From Bacteroidales bacterium (lineage in GTDB: Bacteria; Bacteroidota; Bacteroidia; Bacteroidales; UBA932), in NCBI GenBank assembly GCA_009784635.1, contig WRBG01000135.1, positions 1 to 5,291 on the forward strand: a stretch of DNA of 5,291 bases, in the 5' to 3' direction. This document shows, one piece after another, positions 4,768 through 5,291 of this stretch (the first letter of the stretch is position 1; each line of letters opens with the position of its first letter). The translations under genes and the position numbers were made by a program. Below the pieces are notes generated by a model. That model had not been told where the DNA came from. It made no database searches and worked only from the letters and a program-made list of their open reading frames with translations.

Positions 4768-5291
4768 AAGATACCGAAAAATTTTTGCATGCCGTCTTGG
4801 AACAGGAAGAGGAATTTTTACAGTCCGGATTTTTCATACAATCTACCCACAACACCATTGCTTTTCAAGTAGCTATGGGTTTGGGCTGCCACGGATACAA
4901 CAATACTTTTGTCCAACGCAGGCTTTCTTTTGAAAGCGCCCTGCTTGATGCCTGTATGCTGTTTGAGGAGGGTAAAGTACACACTGTCTCGACCGGAGGC
5001 CACGATGAACTTAGCCCGACTTATTTTGGCCTTTTAGACAAGGCCGGCCATTATTCTTTTTGCGAGGAATCTAGCACAGGCAGTTTTTCCGGAGAAGGAA
5101 GTATCTCTTTTGTATTGAATAACAGTCCTCAAGATGGGAGTTATGCCGTTATACAGGCTTTGGAGATGCAATATATTCCTCAGAATGAGGCTTCTTTTGC
5201 TTCTGTCGCATTGCCGTTTTTACAAAGACAAGGTTTGGCACCCCAAGCCTTAGGCGCTATTTTTACCGCTTATACCGAGGATGAACAGAGC
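4761..5291 (+). pseudogene. Ketosynthase-like chain-length-factor protein, continuation (3' end outside window)
   Basis: I translated 177 codons from 4761 to the window edge with no stop; rejoined to the N-terminal part this gives 264 residues of an unfinished protein. The diagnostic stretch is FFIQSTHNTIAFQVAMGLGC (residues about 111-130 rejoined): STHN replaces the TACSS nucleophile motif of true ketosynthases, so the active-site Cys is absent, as in the PF13723 family and other chain-length-factor-like partners. Further fold motifs are LSFESALLDACMLFEEGKVH, STGGHDELSP and SSTGSFSGEGSISFVL, equivalent to the KS GG(T/A)E and GEGA segments. It probably forms a heterodimer with the upstream KS and helps set chain length; that is inferred from family behaviour. 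There is no credible start at the beginning of this frame (the first ATG is 4875, mid-motif), supporting a single broken gene. Confidence 0.85.

Noticed and set aside
4733..4933. Small plus-strand frame after the chain-length-factor break
   Set aside because: It runs partly in the pre-frameshift register and has no family resemblance, while the -1 frame over the same bases gives clear KS-like sequence.

Overview
The window looks like chromosomal DNA from a member of the Bacteroidota, probably near the Bacteroidales. This rests on the XRE-type regulator with a conserved C-terminal tail, the long (405-residue) QueA form, the ACP/ketosynthase/chain-length-factor set typical of polyene loci in that phylum, weak or absent Shine-Dalgarno sequences, and TAnnTTTG-type promoter elements. 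This is taxonomic inference from family resemblance; no rRNA or marker tree was available.

Layout. (1) Positions 1-1141, minus strand: a two-gene unit in which a helix-turn-helix regulator (1141 to 656) is followed after 37 bp by pyrD, a class 2-like dihydroorotate dehydrogenase that runs off the left edge. (2) Positions 1142-1589: a 448-bp AT-rich divergent intergenic region with five exact copies, plus one degenerate copy, of the palindromic word TACAWWTGTA. Three copies near the regulator start exactly 24 bp apart. One exact copy lies 32-33 bp before the start codon of each divergent gene, where a Bacteroidota -7 box could sit. (3) Positions 1590-2807, plus strand: an intact queA-type tRNA ribosyltransferase-isomerase. 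(4) Positions 2808-5291, plus strand: the opening of a type II fatty-acid/polyketide-like locus, with an unrecognised small or broken frame, an acyl carrier protein, a FabF-like ketosynthase and a ketosynthase-like chain-length-factor protein running off the right edge. Together these resemble the elongation core of aryl-polyene or flexirubin-type pigment loci: the ACP carries the chain, the ketosynthase condenses, and the Cys-less partner probably pairs with it.

The most notable feature is damage in region 4. Both ketosynthase-family genes are broken by a single-base loss next to a short homopolymer, with the reading frame resuming in the -1 register each time. The small frame before the ACP can be read as a third case in the same direction. 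pyrD (as far as visible), the regulator, queA and the ACP are intact. The breaks could be real decay or phase variation, ribosomal -1 slippage, or read/assembly errors. Raw reads would settle this. No RNA genes, CRISPR arrays, insertion sequences or convincing intrinsic terminators were seen.
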